Positions 32,286 to 41,809 of a DNA stretch of 64,000 nt are shown piece by piece; position 1 is the stretch's first letter, and every line of letters starts with the position of its first letter. This DNA comes from Staphylococcus delphini. Lineage in GTDB: Bacteria > Bacillota > Bacilli > Staphylococcales > Staphylococcaceae. The stretch is from positions 1,984,001 through 2,048,000 of the forward strand of contig NZ_LR134263.1 of assembly GCF_900636325.1 (NCBI RefSeq). Reading direction: 5' to 3'. The notes beneath the pieces were generated by a model. It made no database searches, was not told the origin of the DNA, and saw only the letters and a list, made by a program, of their open reading frames with translations. Position numbers and translations under genes: made by a program.

Positions 32286-32329
32286 AAAATCGAACTTTAA
32301 TACTTTTTTTACATCTATATTTCGTATTT
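32286..32329. promoter_or_regulatory. PurR operator (PurBox pair)
   Basis: A strong box AAAATCGAACTTTA (32286-32299, core CGAAC) and an inverted weaker box with core TTTCG (32320-32324) are separated by 16 bases, the spacing of Bacillus PurBox pairs. The pair lies just upstream of the purE -35 and over the folD -35 region, so PurR should repress both directions when PRPP is low. An extra inverted core GTTCG is at 32372-32376. Confidence 0.75.
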
Positions 32330-32343
32330 CAGTTCATTTTTGT

Positions 32344-32349
32344 TATAAT
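32344..32349 (+). promoter_or_regulatory. folD -10 box
   Basis: Perfect TATAAT, 54 bases before the folD ATG. The matching -35 (TTCGTA) is poor, as would suit a regulated promoter overlapping the PurBox. Confidence 0.55.
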
Positions 32350-32402
32350 CAAATTGCAATCATTCGTTAACGTTCGAATTATTATGAGGAGGCTAATATT
32401 TT

Positions 32403-33260
32403 ATGAGTGCAAAGATTTTAGATGGCAAGCAAATTGCGAAAGATTATCGTCAAGGTTTACAAGATGAAGTAGAAAAATTGAAAGAACAAGGCTATACACC
32501 GAAACTATCGGTTATTTTAGTTGGGAATGACGGTGCGAGCCAAAGTTATGTCCGTTCTAAAAAGAAAGCAGCTGAAAAAATCGGCATGATTTCAGAAGTG
32601 ATTCATTTAGAGGAAAGTACTTCAGAAGCAGATGTTTTAAAAGAGTTAGATCGTTTGAACCAAGACGATTCAGTTAGTGGTATTTTAGTTCAAGTGCCAC
32701 TCCCTGATCATGTAGATGAGCAAAAAGTGCTTGATGCGATTGATCCAGATAAAGATGTCGATGGTTTTCATCCTATCAATATCGGTCATTTATACTTAGA
32801 CAATGCACAATTAATTCCTTGTACACCTCTTGGCGTGATGGAATTATTAAAACACGCTGATATTGAACTTGAAGGAAAAAATGCAGTCGTCATCGGTCGC
32901 AGTCATATTGTGGGCCAACCTGTTGCGAAATTATTACTTCAACAAAATGCAACAGTGACAATTTTACACTCTCGCAGTCAAAATATTAGCGCACATTTAA
33001 AACAAGCTGATGTGATTGTTAGTGCAGTAGGTCGTCCAGGAATGGTGACGAAAAACGATGTGAAGCCAGGTGCTGTTGTTATTGATGTCGGCAATACACC
33101 AGATGAAAATGGTAAGCTCAAAGGTGATGTCGAATACGATGAAGTGAAAGAAGTGGCTGGTGCGATTACCCCTGTACCTGGTGGTGTAGGTCCAATGACA
33201 ATCACAATGGTATTGAATAATACGTTAATCGCTGAAAAAATGCGTCGCGGTATTGAATAA
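32403..33260 (+). CDS. folD: Methylenetetrahydrofolate dehydrogenase/cyclohydrolase
   Basis: Bifunctional enzyme making 10-formyl-tetrahydrofolate, the formyl donor for PurN and PurH. The 285-residue protein has Tyr49 and Lys53 in SYVRSK (catalytic pair), VQVPLPDH near residue 98, [12 protein letters not shown] near 162 (NADP site) and [11 protein letters not shown] near 257. Ribosome site GAGGAGG. Divergence from purE over a shared operator links folate one-carbon supply to purine synthesis. Confidence 0.97.
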   Translation: MSAKILDGKQIAKDYRQGLQDEVEKLKEQGYTPKLSVILVGNDGASQSYVRSKKKAAEKIGMISEVIHLEESTSEADVLKELDRLNQDDSVSGILVQVPLPDHVDEQKVLDAIDPDKDVDGFHPINIGHLYLDNAQLIPCTPLGVMELLKHADIELEGKNAVVIGRSHIVGQPVAKLLLQQNATVTILHSRSQNISAHLKQADVIVSAVGRPGMVTKNDVKPGAVVIDVGNTPDENGKLKGDVEYDEVKEVAGAITPVPGGVGPMTITMVLNNTLIAEKMRRGIE

Positions 33261-33268
33261 ATGTTTGG

Positions 33269-33305
33269 AGTGTGTGATGGTTTAATGCCATTGCACACTT
33301 TTTCT
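33269..33305 (+). terminator. Terminator after folD
   Basis: AGTGTGTGATGG (33269-33280) pairs with CCATTGCACACT (33288-33299), followed by TTTTTCT. Confidence 0.85.
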
Positions 33306-33328
33306 ATTTTGGCGCATACTTTTTTGAA

Positions 33329-33583
33329 CATGGCAGTTGCATACGATATCTTTTTTGAGCATACTCGTTTTCAAACATTCCGATTGCATACGATATCCTT
33401 TTGGAGCACTACAGAAGCATACGATTGCTGTTTCACTCCTTTAACACTACAGAAGCATACGATTGCTGTTTCACTCCTTTTTTAACACTACAGAAGCATA
33501 CGATTGCTGTTTCACTCCTTTTTTAACACTACAGAAGCATACGATTGCTGTTTCACTCCTTTTTTAACACTACAGAAGCATAC
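33329..33583. repeat. Tandem repeat array with GCATACGAT core
   Basis: The nonamer GCATACGAT occurs seven times. The last five copies start at 33417, 33455, 33496, 33537 and 33578; the three final steps are exactly 41 bases and the first is 38 because of a shorter T run. The 41-base unit contains GATTGCTGTTTCACTCC and a T tract. Two diverged copies (GCATACGATATC) precede it. The last copy merges into the left arm of palindromic copy 5. Short open frames inside are repeat artefacts. Confidence 0.92.
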
Positions 33584-33722
33584 GATTGCCGTCTTAGACT
33601 CGCGTTCCCAGGGGCTGAACCTTCAACTAACCAACGCTTTGATTTTACAGTTACATTGGTTGAAGCGTTGGTGGATTTTCCGGTTCAGCTGATCCCTCGG
33701 GAGTCTCGTCCATCCGTCAATC
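33584..33722. repeat. Palindromic intergenic element, copy 5
   Basis: About 139 bases almost identical to copy 4: GATTGCCG, ACTCGCGTTCCCAGGGGCTG, CCAACGCTTT ... AAGCGTTGG, GGTTCAGCTGATCCCTCGGG, GTCTCGTCCATCC. The nested arms pair around a loop near 33650. It lies in the long gap between the convergent genes folD and hmp. Confidence 0.88.
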
Positions 33723-33805
33723 TTCTGCTTTGATCACTGGAAAAGGGGGTAATGTCATGAAACTTAATTAGTTCATCACACCAACATGAGGGACATATCT
33801 ATGTA
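33702..33805. repeat. Direct repeat, first copy
   Basis: A ~104-base segment from the right arm of palindromic copy 5 (TCTCGTCCA) through CAATCTTCTGCTT and GTCATGAAACTTAATTAGTT to ATATCTATGTAGA. It recurs with scattered differences at 33925-34030. Confidence 0.85.
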
Positions 33806-33924
33806 GACAGCTTGCTTAAAATCGCCCCTTCAATAAAGGGCACCATCTTATCAAAACTTATATCCCATTCAATTTTGCTTGTTGGCATCATTATACTTTT
33901 GAGGATTTCTTTTAGCAGGTAAAA

Positions 33925-34030
33925 TCTCGTCCAATTTGACAATCTTCTGCTTCGATTACTGGGAAAGGGAGTGAGGTCATGAAACTTAATTAGTTCTTCA
34001 CATCAATATGAGGGAAATATCTATGTAGAT
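33925..34030. repeat. Direct repeat, second copy
   Basis: Second copy of the segment at 33702-33805: TCTCGTCCA, CAATCTTCTGCTT, GTCATGAAACTTAATTAGTT, ATATCTATGTAGA. The left arm and centre of a palindromic element are missing here, so this looks like a partial duplication or remnant. 33806-33924 and 34031-34242 show no gene. Confidence 0.85.
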
Positions 34031-34242
34031 TATTTTGCTCTTCACAACTATGAAAAAGAGGAGCCGGAAGTGCATACAAAACTCCCTACTTTAACATCAA
34101 TCATTCGGTAAACCCTATAAATATTTAAGGCGCTCTTTCTTCATTTAATAAGAAATTTAATTTTGCGGTTGATGAGTTTTTCATAAAGTGATATAGAGAT
34201 ACATGTTTTGAGAATGACATCTCATTCCGAATTTTGTCACAT

Positions 34243-34277
34243 AAAAAAGAAGCAAGGTCATCCAGGCTCCTTGCTTC
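34243..34277 (-). terminator. Terminator for hmp
   Basis: GAAGCAAGG (34249-34257) pairs with CCTTGCTTC (34269-34277); on the minus strand it is followed by TTTTTT. It stands ~215 bases past the hmp stop; that intervening stretch shows no gene. Confidence 0.8.
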
Positions 34278-34493
34278 GTCATAATGTATATCGTGTTGTT
34301 TTAATTAATTAACAAATCAATAAGTAGCTACATTTTTGATACATGCATTCGTTCACTGAAATGTTTTCACTCTGTTGCAACTCTGTCCTTCTTTCCTCAA
34401 GGTAATAAACTCAGAAGATTAACGGTTTGACGAGAGACTTGAAGAGCGAAAAGGAACTGGCGCATTCCCTTTTATAACACTCATGCCATTCAT

Positions 34494-35639
34494 TTAAACA
34501 GGTACGCTTAAACGTGGTACAAACGTTTCGAAATGGACGCGCTCTTGTTCCACACCTAATGCTTGTAATGATTTAAGCATCGATTGTAAAAATGCTGTGC
34601 CACCACAAACGTAAACTTCTGTATTCTCTGAAAGGTACGCTTTTAATTCGTCTGCTTCTAAATACCCTTCTTTATCTCTCAAATGAATGTGTAAATGATT
34701 GTTTTTACCTGATGCAGTAATATGCTCAAGTTCAGGTACAAATGCCGCTGCTGATTCAGTTGCCGCAACATGAATCATCTTTGCAGATACGTCATCACTT
34801 GCTACTTGACGATACATTGAAATGAGTGGCGTAATTCCTACACCTGAACCAAGGAATAATTGCGGACGCTCTGGATGATGGATTTTGAAACCACCCACCG
34901 GCGCAGATAAGTATAACGTGTCTCCTTCATGAACTTCATCATGTAATGCCGTTGATACTTCACCTTCGTGCCCTTCATTCACGTCACGTTTAACGCCGAA
35001 TGTTAAGAAGTCTTTGCCACCATCAACAATGGAATAGTGTCGTTTCGCTTTGTACGGTAATTTTTCACTTTCGATATCGACTGTAATGTATTGCCCTGGT
35101 GTGAATTGACTTAAATCTTGTGTTTCAGAAGTAACTGTAAATGCCTTGATGTCAGCTGTCACTGTCTCGATTTTTGATACTTTAAATGGTTTAAAACCGT
35201 CCCATACCATGCCTTCATAAATTTCTTTTTCAACCATAATAAATGCGTCTGCAATTACGCCGTACGCTTTGGCCCAAGTTTGAATGATTGGGTGATTTTC
35301 ATCAATACCTACGACCTCTTGAATCGCCGCAAGTAAATTTTCTCCTACGATAGGATAATGTTCTGGTAATACTTGTAACGCACAATGTTTATAGCCAATT
35401 TCTTTTACAACTGGCAAAATCGGTGTTAGATCTTCAATGTTCATCGCAGCAGCCAATACAGATTGAGCGAGTGCAGTAGATTGGAATCCTTTTTTCTGGT
35501 TCGTCTGATTAAACATGTTACGTAATTCAGGGTGTTGGTTAAACATGCGATTATAAAAATTAGACGTGATTTCTGTGCCTTTTTCTTTTAATACCGGTAC
35601 TGTTTCTAAAATAATCCCTTTTTCTTCTTGCGTTAACAT
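34494..35639 (-). CDS. hmp: Flavohemoprotein (nitric oxide dioxygenase)
   Basis: Detoxifies nitric oxide to nitrate using oxygen and NAD(P)H. The 381-residue protein has a globin domain (about 1-137) with proximal heme ligand His85 (GYKHCALQ), then an FAD domain with KRHYSI near residue 200, and an NAD-binding domain with GSGVGITPLISMY near 268 and VYVCGG near 345. It is a single gene with its own terminator. In S. aureus, as I recall, hmp lies elsewhere. Confidence 0.96.
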   Translation of the reverse strand: MLTQEEKGIILETVPVLKEKGTEITSNFYNRMFNQHPELRNMFNQTNQKKGFQSTALAQSVLAAAMNIEDLTPILPVVKEIGYKHCALQVLPEHYPIVGENLLAAIQEVVGIDENHPIIQTWAKAYGVIADAFIMVEKEIYEGMVWDGFKPFKVSKIETVTADIKAFTVTSETQDLSQFTPGQYITVDIESEKLPYKAKRHYSIVDGGKDFLTFGVKRDVNEGHEGEVSTALHDEVHEGDTLYLSAPVGGFKIHHPERPQLFLGSGVGITPLISMYRQVASDDVSAKMIHVAATESAAAFVPELEHITASGKNNHLHIHLRDKEGYLEADELKAYLSENTEVYVCGGTAFLQSMLKSLQALGVEQERVHFETFVPRLSVPV

Positions 35640-35866
35640 TGATCATCACTCCTGTTTAAAGTTTACATTCTATAGTTTATATGAATTGATATGTCATGTG
35701 CTATTAATAAACCGTCTTTACATCAACGCTATCAATCATTCAATAAACTTACAAATTTTTAATCATAATTCGGTCCATAGTAGGATAGCTTATTTTGCTC
35801 AAAAATGTATAATACTAATTAATCAAACGACATCGAAATCATTGCGTTGAATGGAGGCCTTATTTT

Positions 35867-36202
35867 ATGAACAAAATACTTCAATCTTTATCAGCACTGG
35901 GTGTATCGGCGACACTCGTTTCACCTAATCTTAATGCAGAGGCAACAACGAATAATGTTCCCTCTATTAAAGGTGTAGAGGATTTAGTCATCAAAGTCGG
36001 CGAGGACTACAATCCTTGTGATGGTGTCAAAGCATACGATAAAGAAGACGGTGACTTAACTGATAAAATTAAGGTCAATGGGCATATTGATACAACAAAA
36101 CAAGGTATTTATACATTACAATATGAAGTCACTGATTCTGATGGTGCTATCGAAACGTCATCCCGTACCATTAAAGTTGTAGACGCCCCGCTTAACGAGT
36201 AG
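35867..36202 (+). CDS. Small secreted Ig-like (DUF5011-type) protein
   Basis: A 111-residue exported protein. A signal peptide spans residues 1-24, with likely cleavage after NLNA. The rest is one bacterial Ig-like domain of the DUF5011 type: KVGEDYNP, AYDKEDGDLTDKI, IDTTKQGIYTLQYEVTDSDG and the closing TIKV strand. These domains normally occur in tandem in large wall-anchored adhesins; here there is one, with no LPXTG or other anchor, so it should be released. One unpaired Cys (YNPCDGV) replaces the usual hydrophobic residue. GGAGG ribosome site. Function unknown. Confidence 0.8.
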   Translation: MNKILQSLSALGVSATLVSPNLNAEATTNNVPSIKGVEDLVIKVGEDYNPCDGVKAYDKEDGDLTDKIKVNGHIDTTKQGIYTLQYEVTDSDGAIETSSRTIKVVDAPLNE

Positions 36203-36308
36203 CTAACAATACAATTACTATGAATGCATAACGTTTCTTTATTTTCAGTCGTCCACTTGTCCATTGTTTTATCCTAAGCATCGAAACTGGATTTTATCAT
36301 CATCCCAC

Positions 36309-36359
36309 ATAGTATATAGAGCAGACCTTAACATTTCATTATCAGGCTCTATATACTAT
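36309..36359. terminator. Hairpin downstream of Ig-like gene
   Basis: ATAGTATATAGAGC (36309-36322) pairs perfectly with GCTCTATATACTAT (36346-36359). The loop is 23 bases and the T tract after it is weak, so termination is likely but not certain. Confidence 0.55.
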
Positions 36360-36518
36360 CGCACCCTACACTTTTATTTTACACTTTTTTTCACAAACTT
36401 TTATTAGCCAATTCCCTAAATTTTAATTCAAAATCCCCTCTGTCTAAGCCGTAAGAATTTTCTGTTAACAGATGTAAATTTTATTATCCCCCCCTTTTTC
36501 TTCATTAATAAGTAAACA

Positions 36519-36534
36519 TTGTGACATTTCACAA
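36519..36534. promoter_or_regulatory. TTGTGA-N4-TCACAA palindrome upstream of qoxA
   Basis: A perfect dyad ~180 bases before the qoxA start. It resembles Rex or Crp/Fnr-type sites (TTGTGA-N6-TCACAA) but has four, not six, central bases, so I do not assign a regulator. Confidence 0.45.
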
Positions 36535-36701
36535 AATGTACACATAATTTTAATAAATCTCAGAAACGGCGCCACACCTAGAGTAACAAGGGTTTCTCTA
36601 ATTTTTAATGATTGTTTTTTTAAAAAGCCACTTGTAAATATCACATATTATTTTAAAATTAATGTAAGCCCTACAATTGTAGTATTAGGAGGTCAAAAAA
36701 A

Positions 36702-37802
36702 GTGTCAAAATTAAAGTCTTTGCTTCTTGCATTTGGAACATTGTTTTTGCTTGCGGGCTGTTCTGATGTAGAAGTTTTAAACGCAAAAGGGCCAATGGCC
36801 AGCGACCAAAGGTTTTTGATTATTTATTCAATCATCTTCATGGTTGCCATTGTTGTTGTCGTACTTATTTTATTCGCGATATTCACTTATAAATACCGCT
36901 ATAATAATACGCGCGAATCTGGTAAGGTGCATCACAACGCACTTCTTGAAACAGTTTGGTTCTTAATCCCTGTAATTATCTTAATTGCATTGATGATCCC
37001 AACTGTTAAAGCCTTATATCAATATGAGGAGCCACCTAAATCTGAAGATGACCCTATCGTCATTTATGCAGTAAGTGGTGGATACAAATGGTTCTTCGCT
37101 TATCCGGATGAAAAAATTGAGACGGTTAACCATCTTAAAATTCCAACTGATCGTCCAGTGACATTCAAACTTCAAGCGATGGATACAATGACAAGTTTCT
37201 GGGTTCCACAACTAGGTGGTCAAAAATACGCAATGACTGCGATGACTATGGAGTGGACTTACGAAGCACATGAAGAAGGTACATATCGTGGCCGTAACTC
37301 AAACTTCAACGGTGAAGGTTTCTCACGTCACACATTTAACGTTGAAGCTGTGAGCCAAAAAGAGTATGATGCTTGGGTTAAAGAATCACAATCTAAGAAA
37401 CAACTCGACCAGGATACATTTGATAAGCAACTTCTTCCTATCACAGAAAACAAAGAATTAACATTCAGTGGTACACACATGGCATTTGTTGATCCGGCAG
37501 CTGATCCAGAATACATCTTCTACGCTTATGATCGATTTAACTATACGCCAAAAGACCACAACTTCTATGATGATAAAGAAGGTGTCTTAAGCGAACCGAA
37601 TAAGCCAGCTCGTAAAACACAAATTACGAATGCCAACTACGAACGTCATGGTATGAAAGCAGCAATTCTTAAGAACGATCAACCGTTTGATAACGAGTTC
37701 AAAAATGAGCAAAAACATACTATGGACGAAATGGAATCAATGCATGAAGGTGCCAAAGACGCTGAGGCACACAAAGATCATAAAAGTGGAGGTGGACATT
37801 AA
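36702..37802 (+). CDS. qoxA: Quinol oxidase aa3 subunit II
   Basis: Subunit II of the main staphylococcal menaquinol oxidase. The 366-residue protein has a lipoprotein signal with lipobox LLAGC (Cys20), two transmembrane helices (about 42-65 and 85-108) and an extracellular cupredoxin domain with [13 protein letters not shown] and [11 protein letters not shown]. The CuA cysteines are absent, as expected of a quinol rather than cytochrome c oxidase. The C-terminal tail is rich in His, Lys and Glu. GTG start after AGGAGG. Confidence 0.95.
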   Translation: MSKLKSLLLAFGTLFLLAGCSDVEVLNAKGPMASDQRFLIIYSIIFMVAIVVVVLILFAIFTYKYRYNNTRESGKVHHNALLETVWFLIPVIILIALMIPTVKALYQYEEPPKSEDDPIVIYAVSGGYKWFFAYPDEKIETVNHLKIPTDRPVTFKLQAMDTMTSFWVPQLGGQKYAMTAMTMEWTYEAHEEGTYRGRNSNFNGEGFSRHTFNVEAVSQKEYDAWVKESQSKKQLDQDTFDKQLLPITENKELTFSGTHMAFVDPAADPEYIFYAYDRFNYTPKDHNFYDDKEGVLSEPNKPARKTQITNANYERHGMKAAILKNDQPFDNEFKNEQKHTMDEMESMHEGAKDAEAHKDHKSGGGH

Positions 37803-39793
37803 TGATGGACTTTCCATGGAATGAGCTTATCGTAAAAGGTAACTGGATGATTACATTGGCTCAAATCAGTGCACCTTTCTTAGTTATCGGTGTCATTGCT
37901 GCCATTACTTACTTTAAGCTCTGGGGATATTTATATAAGGAATGGTTCATGTCAGTCGACCACAAAAAAATCGGTTTGATGTACCTTATCTGTGCTGTGT
38001 TAATGTTCGTACGTGGTGGTATTGATGCAATTCTATTACGTATTCAATTAACTGTACCAGATAACCCATTCTTAGAGTCAAATCACTATAACGAAATTTT
38101 CTCAACGCACGGTGTCATCATGATTATCTTCATGGCAATGCCACTTGTAATTGGTTTAATGAACATCATTATCCCATTACAAATCGGTGCACGTGACGTT
38201 GCTTTCCCAGTATTGAACAACATTAGCTTTTGGTTGTTCGTAGCGGGTATGCTTTTATTTAACCTTTCATTCATCGTCGGTGGTTCACCTGCTGCAGGTT
38301 GGACAAACTATGCACCACTTGCCGGTGAATTCAGTCCTGGACCTGGTGTCAACTATTACTTAATTGCCATCCAGATTTCAGGTATTGGTACTTTAGCAAC
38401 GGGTGTGAACTTCTTTGTAACAATCATCCGTCTAAAATCACCAAGTATGACATTTATGCAAATGCCAATGTTCGTTGTGACAACATTTATCACAATGTTA
38501 ATCATCATCTTGGCATTCCCAGTGTTAACTGTAGCACTTGCATTAATGACTGTTGACAGAGTGTTTGATACTGCATTCTTCACAGTAGCTAATGGCGGTA
38601 TGCCGATGTTATGGGCAAACTTCTTCTGGGTATGGGGGCACCCTGAAGTATATATCCTTGTCCTTCCAGCATTCGGTATTTATTCAGAAATTATTCCAAC
38701 ATTTGCACGTAAACGTTTATTTGGACACCAAAGCATGGTGTGGGCAACAGCTGGTATCGCATTCTTGAGTTTCTTAGTTTGGGTTCACCATTTCTATACA
38801 ATGGGTAATGGTGCATTAGTTAACTCATTCTTCTCAATTACAACAATGTTGATCGCTGTGCCAACAGGTGTAAAAATCTTTAACTGGTTATTTACACTAC
38901 ACAAAGGACGTATTTCATTTGAATCGCCAATGTTATTCTCATTAGCGTTTATTCCTAACTTTACAATTGGTGGGGTTACCGGGGTTATGCTTGCGATGGC
39001 ATCCGCAGACTTCCAATACCACAACACATATTTCTTAGTGGCACACTTCCACTATACAATTGTTGCCGGTGTTGTATTTGCATGTTTCGCAGCTATGATT
39101 TTCTGGTATCCAAAAGCTATGGGTTACAAATTATTCGAAAAACCAAACAAATGGTTCTTCTGGATCTTCATGGTTGGTTTCAACGTGACATTCTTACCAC
39201 AATTCATTTTAGGACTTGATGGTATGCCACGTCGTTTATACACTTACATGCCAGAAGATGGTTGGTTCCTATTAAACGTCATTTCTTCAATCGGTGCTGC
39301 AATGATGTCTATTGCGTTCTTAATCTTTGTAGGTAACATTGTTTACAGTCACCTCAAAGCACCACGTGAAGCAACTGGTGATAACTGGAACGGTTTAGGT
39401 CGTGGTTTAGAGTGGTCTACTGCATCTGCAATTCCACCTAAATACAACTTTGCGATTACACCGGATTGGGATGATATTGATACATTTGTTGAAATGAAAA
39501 AACAAGGTAGACACTATCTTGACAATCACAATTACAGCGACATTCACATGCCGAACGATACACACATCGGTTTCTGGATGGGTATCCTATTCTTTATCGG
39601 TGGTTTCTTCTTAGTATTTGAAACATTATTACCTGCGATCCTTGCATTAGCTGGTATCTTCGGTTTAATGATCTGGAGAAGTTTCCAACAAGATCACGGT
39701 TACCACATCCCTGCAAGTGAAGTAGCTGAAACTGAAGCGCGCTTGAGAAAAGCTCGCCAAAAAGAAAGGGAGGCTATGAATCATGAGTCATAA
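37802..39793 (+). CDS. qoxB: Quinol oxidase aa3 subunit I
   Basis: Catalytic heme-copper subunit, 663 residues, about 14-15 membrane helices. Ligand motifs are STHGVIM near residue 99 (low-spin heme His), [11 protein letters not shown] near 275 (CuB His and cross-linked Tyr), VHHFYTMG near 325 and HFHYT near 410 (heme a3 region). It pumps protons while reducing oxygen. The start overlaps the qoxA stop by one base; ATGATG leaves a one-codon uncertainty. Confidence 0.97.
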   Translation: MMDFPWNELIVKGNWMITLAQISAPFLVIGVIAAITYFKLWGYLYKEWFMSVDHKKIGLMYLICAVLMFVRGGIDAILLRIQLTVPDNPFLESNHYNEIFSTHGVIMIIFMAMPLVIGLMNIIIPLQIGARDVAFPVLNNISFWLFVAGMLLFNLSFIVGGSPAAGWTNYAPLAGEFSPGPGVNYYLIAIQISGIGTLATGVNFFVTIIRLKSPSMTFMQMPMFVVTTFITMLIIILAFPVLTVALALMTVDRVFDTAFFTVANGGMPMLWANFFWVWGHPEVYILVLPAFGIYSEIIPTFARKRLFGHQSMVWATAGIAFLSFLVWVHHFYTMGNGALVNSFFSITTMLIAVPTGVKIFNWLFTLHKGRISFESPMLFSLAFIPNFTIGGVTGVMLAMASADFQYHNTYFLVAHFHYTIVAGVVFACFAAMIFWYPKAMGYKLFEKPNKWFFWIFMVGFNVTFLPQFILGLDGMPRRLYTYMPEDGWFLLNVISSIGAAMMSIAFLIFVGNIVYSHLKAPREATGDNWNGLGRGLEWSTASAIPPKYNFAITPDWDDIDTFVEMKKQGRHYLDNHNYSDIHMPNDTHIGFWMGILFFIGGFFLVFETLLPAILALAGIFGLMIWRSFQQDHGYHIPASEVAETEARLRKARQKEREAMNHES

Positions 39794-40391
39794 AAATGTG
39801 AATACTATTGATGCTCGTACACATGAAGGCGATTTAAATAAACTCGGTTTCTGGATCTTCCTTACAGCTGAATTCGCACTTTTTGGTACACTTTTCGCAA
39901 CATTGTTAACGCTCCAACATGGTGGTAGCTACGGTGGTATGTTAACAACAGATTTGTTTGAATTACCACTTGTTTTAATCATGACATTCCTACTTTTAGC
40001 AAGTTCTTACACTTGTGGTATTGCAATTTACTACATGCGTAAAGAGAACAAGCAATTGTTATTAATTTGGATGATTATTACAATTATTTTAGGTATTGGA
40101 TTCGTTGGCTTTGAGATTTTCGAATTTAGTCACTATGTGCATGAAGGTGCGACACCACAACTTGCATCTTATTGGTCAAGTTTCTTCATCCTTTTAGGAA
40201 CACACGGTGCCCACGTTACAGTTGGTATCTTCTGGATTATTTGTTTATTAATCCAAGTTGCCACTCGCGGACTTACAAAGTATAATGCACCAAAATTATT
40301 CATTGTAAGTTTATACTGGCACTTCTTAGACGTTGTGTGGATCTTCATCTTCACTGCAGTGTATATGATAGGGATGGTGTATAGCGGATGA
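39783..40391 (+). CDS. qoxC: Quinol oxidase aa3 subunit III
   Basis: Membrane subunit of 202 residues with five predicted helices and family segments [19 protein letters not shown] near residue 25 and [12 protein letters not shown] near 140. It stabilises subunit I in heme-copper oxidases. Overlaps qoxB by 11 bases and qoxD by four. Confidence 0.95.
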   Translation: MSHKNVNTIDARTHEGDLNKLGFWIFLTAEFALFGTLFATLLTLQHGGSYGGMLTTDLFELPLVLIMTFLLLASSYTCGIAIYYMRKENKQLLLIWMIITIILGIGFVGFEIFEFSHYVHEGATPQLASYWSSFFILLGTHGAHVTVGIFWIICLLIQVATRGLTKYNAPKLFIVSLYWHFLDVVWIFIFTAVYMIGMVYSG

Positions 40392-40678
40392 ATACAATTG
40401 TAAAACATACAATAGGCTTTATCGCCTCAATCATTTTAACTTTACTCGCTGTTTTCGTGACTCTATATACATCATTGTCATTCCAAGCAAAAGTAACAAT
40501 TATTTTCGGTTTTGCATTTATCCAAGCGTTTTTACAACTCTTAATGTTCATGCACTTAACTGAAGGTAAAGATGGTCGTGTTCAACTTGCGAAAGTTATC
40601 TTCGCGATTATCATTACATTAATCACAGTTATCGGAACATACTGGGTAATGCAAGGCGGACATGGTTCACATATTTAA
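40388..40678 (+). CDS. qoxD: Quinol oxidase aa3 subunit IV
   Basis: Small membrane subunit, 96 residues, three helices, with [17 protein letters not shown] (about 46-62), the signature of prokaryotic CyoD/QoxD subunits. Last gene of qoxABCD, followed directly by a strong terminator. Confidence 0.95.
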   Translation: MNTIVKHTIGFIASIILTLLAVFVTLYTSLSFQAKVTIIFGFAFIQAFLQLLMFMHLTEGKDGRVQLAKVIFAIIITLITVIGTYWVMQGGHGSHI

Positions 40679-40688
40679 TCCATGACGC

Positions 40689-40724
40689 AAAAAGCACTAA
40701 CACATCACGTGTTAGTGCTTTTTT
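40689..40724 (+). terminator. Terminator after qoxABCD
   Basis: AAGCACTAACAC pairs with GTGTTAGTGCTT around a five-base loop, flanked by A and T tracts. Confidence 0.92.
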
Positions 40725-40858
40725 CATGCTTATTTTAGTCTGACACTTCTATTGCACTCCCCTTTTTGCTATTGTCACATCTTTTTTCCAAAAACAGTTT
40801 TAACAAGTTGAAGCGAACGTACACAACCATTACTATAGATAAAAAAGGAGGTTTTACT

Positions 40859-41764
40859 ATGCCCATTCCGATTATTATTGATACTGACCCTGGCATTGAT
40901 GATGCAGCTGCCATCAGTTTGGCATTACATCATCCACAACTTGACGTACAACTGATATCAACCGTACATGGTAACGTGCCACTCCAACGCACAACGAGAA
41001 ATGCCCAACAATTAATTGAATACTTTCATGCCCATGTACCCGTTGCATCCGGTGCAGCATCGCCACTTGTTCAAAAGGCTGTCCACGCCCCTCATGTTCA
41101 TGGTGAAAGCGGCATGGCAGGTTACACATTTGACGAACCGATGACACCACTCATGTCAAACAATAGTGTAGAAGCGATGAAAGACCTACTTCTCCAATCG
41201 ACGACACCGATGACATTAGTACCGATTGGACCATTAACGAACATCGCATTACTTTTAAAAATGTACCCAGAAGTTCATACATATATTCATCAAATCGTGC
41301 TCATGGGTGGCAGTGTAGGATCAGGTAATATTACGCCTGCTGCAGAATTTAACGTCTATGCTGATCCGGAAGCTGCACATATCGTCTTTCAATCCGGGTT
41401 ACCCATCGTCATGGCAGGACTCGATATTGCACGTGCATCTAACCTACCTCATGCATTATTACCAAAAATCAAGGAAATGAATCATACCGGCAATATGTTG
41501 TATCATCTCTTCCAACATTATCGTGGTGAGTCATTTTTAGATGGGTTAAACGTGTATGACGCTTATACAATGATGTATTTATGTTATCCTGAGTTATTTA
41601 CAGTACGCCCTGCTCAAGTAAAAGTAGAGTTAAGTGGCAACCATGCACGTGGCGCAACATTTGTTGACTTTAACGTGACAGACAGTTCAACACACGTACT
41701 CATGGATATTCAAGCAGAAGACTTTCAAACTGCTTTCCTTGAAATGTTGCAATATTGTCCATAG
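40859..41764 (+). CDS. Ribonucleoside hydrolase (IunH family)
   Basis: Hydrolyses ribonucleosides to base and ribose for salvage. The 301-residue protein has the calcium/ribose motif IIDTDPGIDDAAAI (residues 6-19), a family signature, plus PLTNIALLL near 122 and EFNVYADPEAA near 160 with the conserved Asn. The ATG at 40859 follows AAGGAGG; the in-frame start at 40766 would lie in the promoter. Substrate (RihA/B/C type) cannot be fixed by eye. It marks the start of the stretch that differs from S. aureus between qoxD and lcpB. Confidence 0.92.
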   Translation: MPIPIIIDTDPGIDDAAAISLALHHPQLDVQLISTVHGNVPLQRTTRNAQQLIEYFHAHVPVASGAASPLVQKAVHAPHVHGESGMAGYTFDEPMTPLMSNNSVEAMKDLLLQSTTPMTLVPIGPLTNIALLLKMYPEVHTYIHQIVLMGGSVGSGNITPAAEFNVYADPEAAHIVFQSGLPIVMAGLDIARASNLPHALLPKIKEMNHTGNMLYHLFQHYRGESFLDGLNVYDAYTMMYLCYPELFTVRPAQVKVELSGNHARGATFVDFNVTDSSTHVLMDIQAEDFQTAFLEMLQYCP

Positions 41765-41775
41765 AAACAATTATA

Positions 41776-41806
41776 GGGCTGAGATACCACTTATCTCAGC
41801 TCTTTC
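41776..41806. terminator. Bidirectional terminator between nucleoside hydrolase and helD
   Basis: GCTGAGATA (41778-41786) pairs perfectly with TATCTCAGC (41792-41800) around a five-base loop, between two convergent genes. Confidence 0.75.
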
Positions 41807-41809
41807 ATA

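Larger units (their letters stand above)
36203..36701. other. Long qox upstream region
   Basis: Nearly 500 bases without a gene. It holds a hairpin (36309-36359), an operator-like palindrome (36519-36534), and CTACAATTGTAG (36672-36683) just before the qoxA ribosome site. AT-rich otherwise. Confidence 0.6.

Noticed and set aside
33261..33485. 74-residue frame directly after folD
   Set aside because: It begins at the folD stop region, runs through the terminator and into the tandem array; not a gene.
33329..33583. CRISPR array
   Set aside because: The 41-base units are contiguous and near-identical throughout; there are no unique spacers and no cas genes nearby.
33504..33733. Two overlapping short reading frames with repeated TEAYDC peptides
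   Set aside because: They arise from the 41-base tandem array and palindrome copy 5, lack ribosome sites and have no plausible protein composition.
36519..36534. Canonical Rex operator at qox
   Set aside because: Rex sites have six bases between TTGTGA and TCACAA; here there are four.
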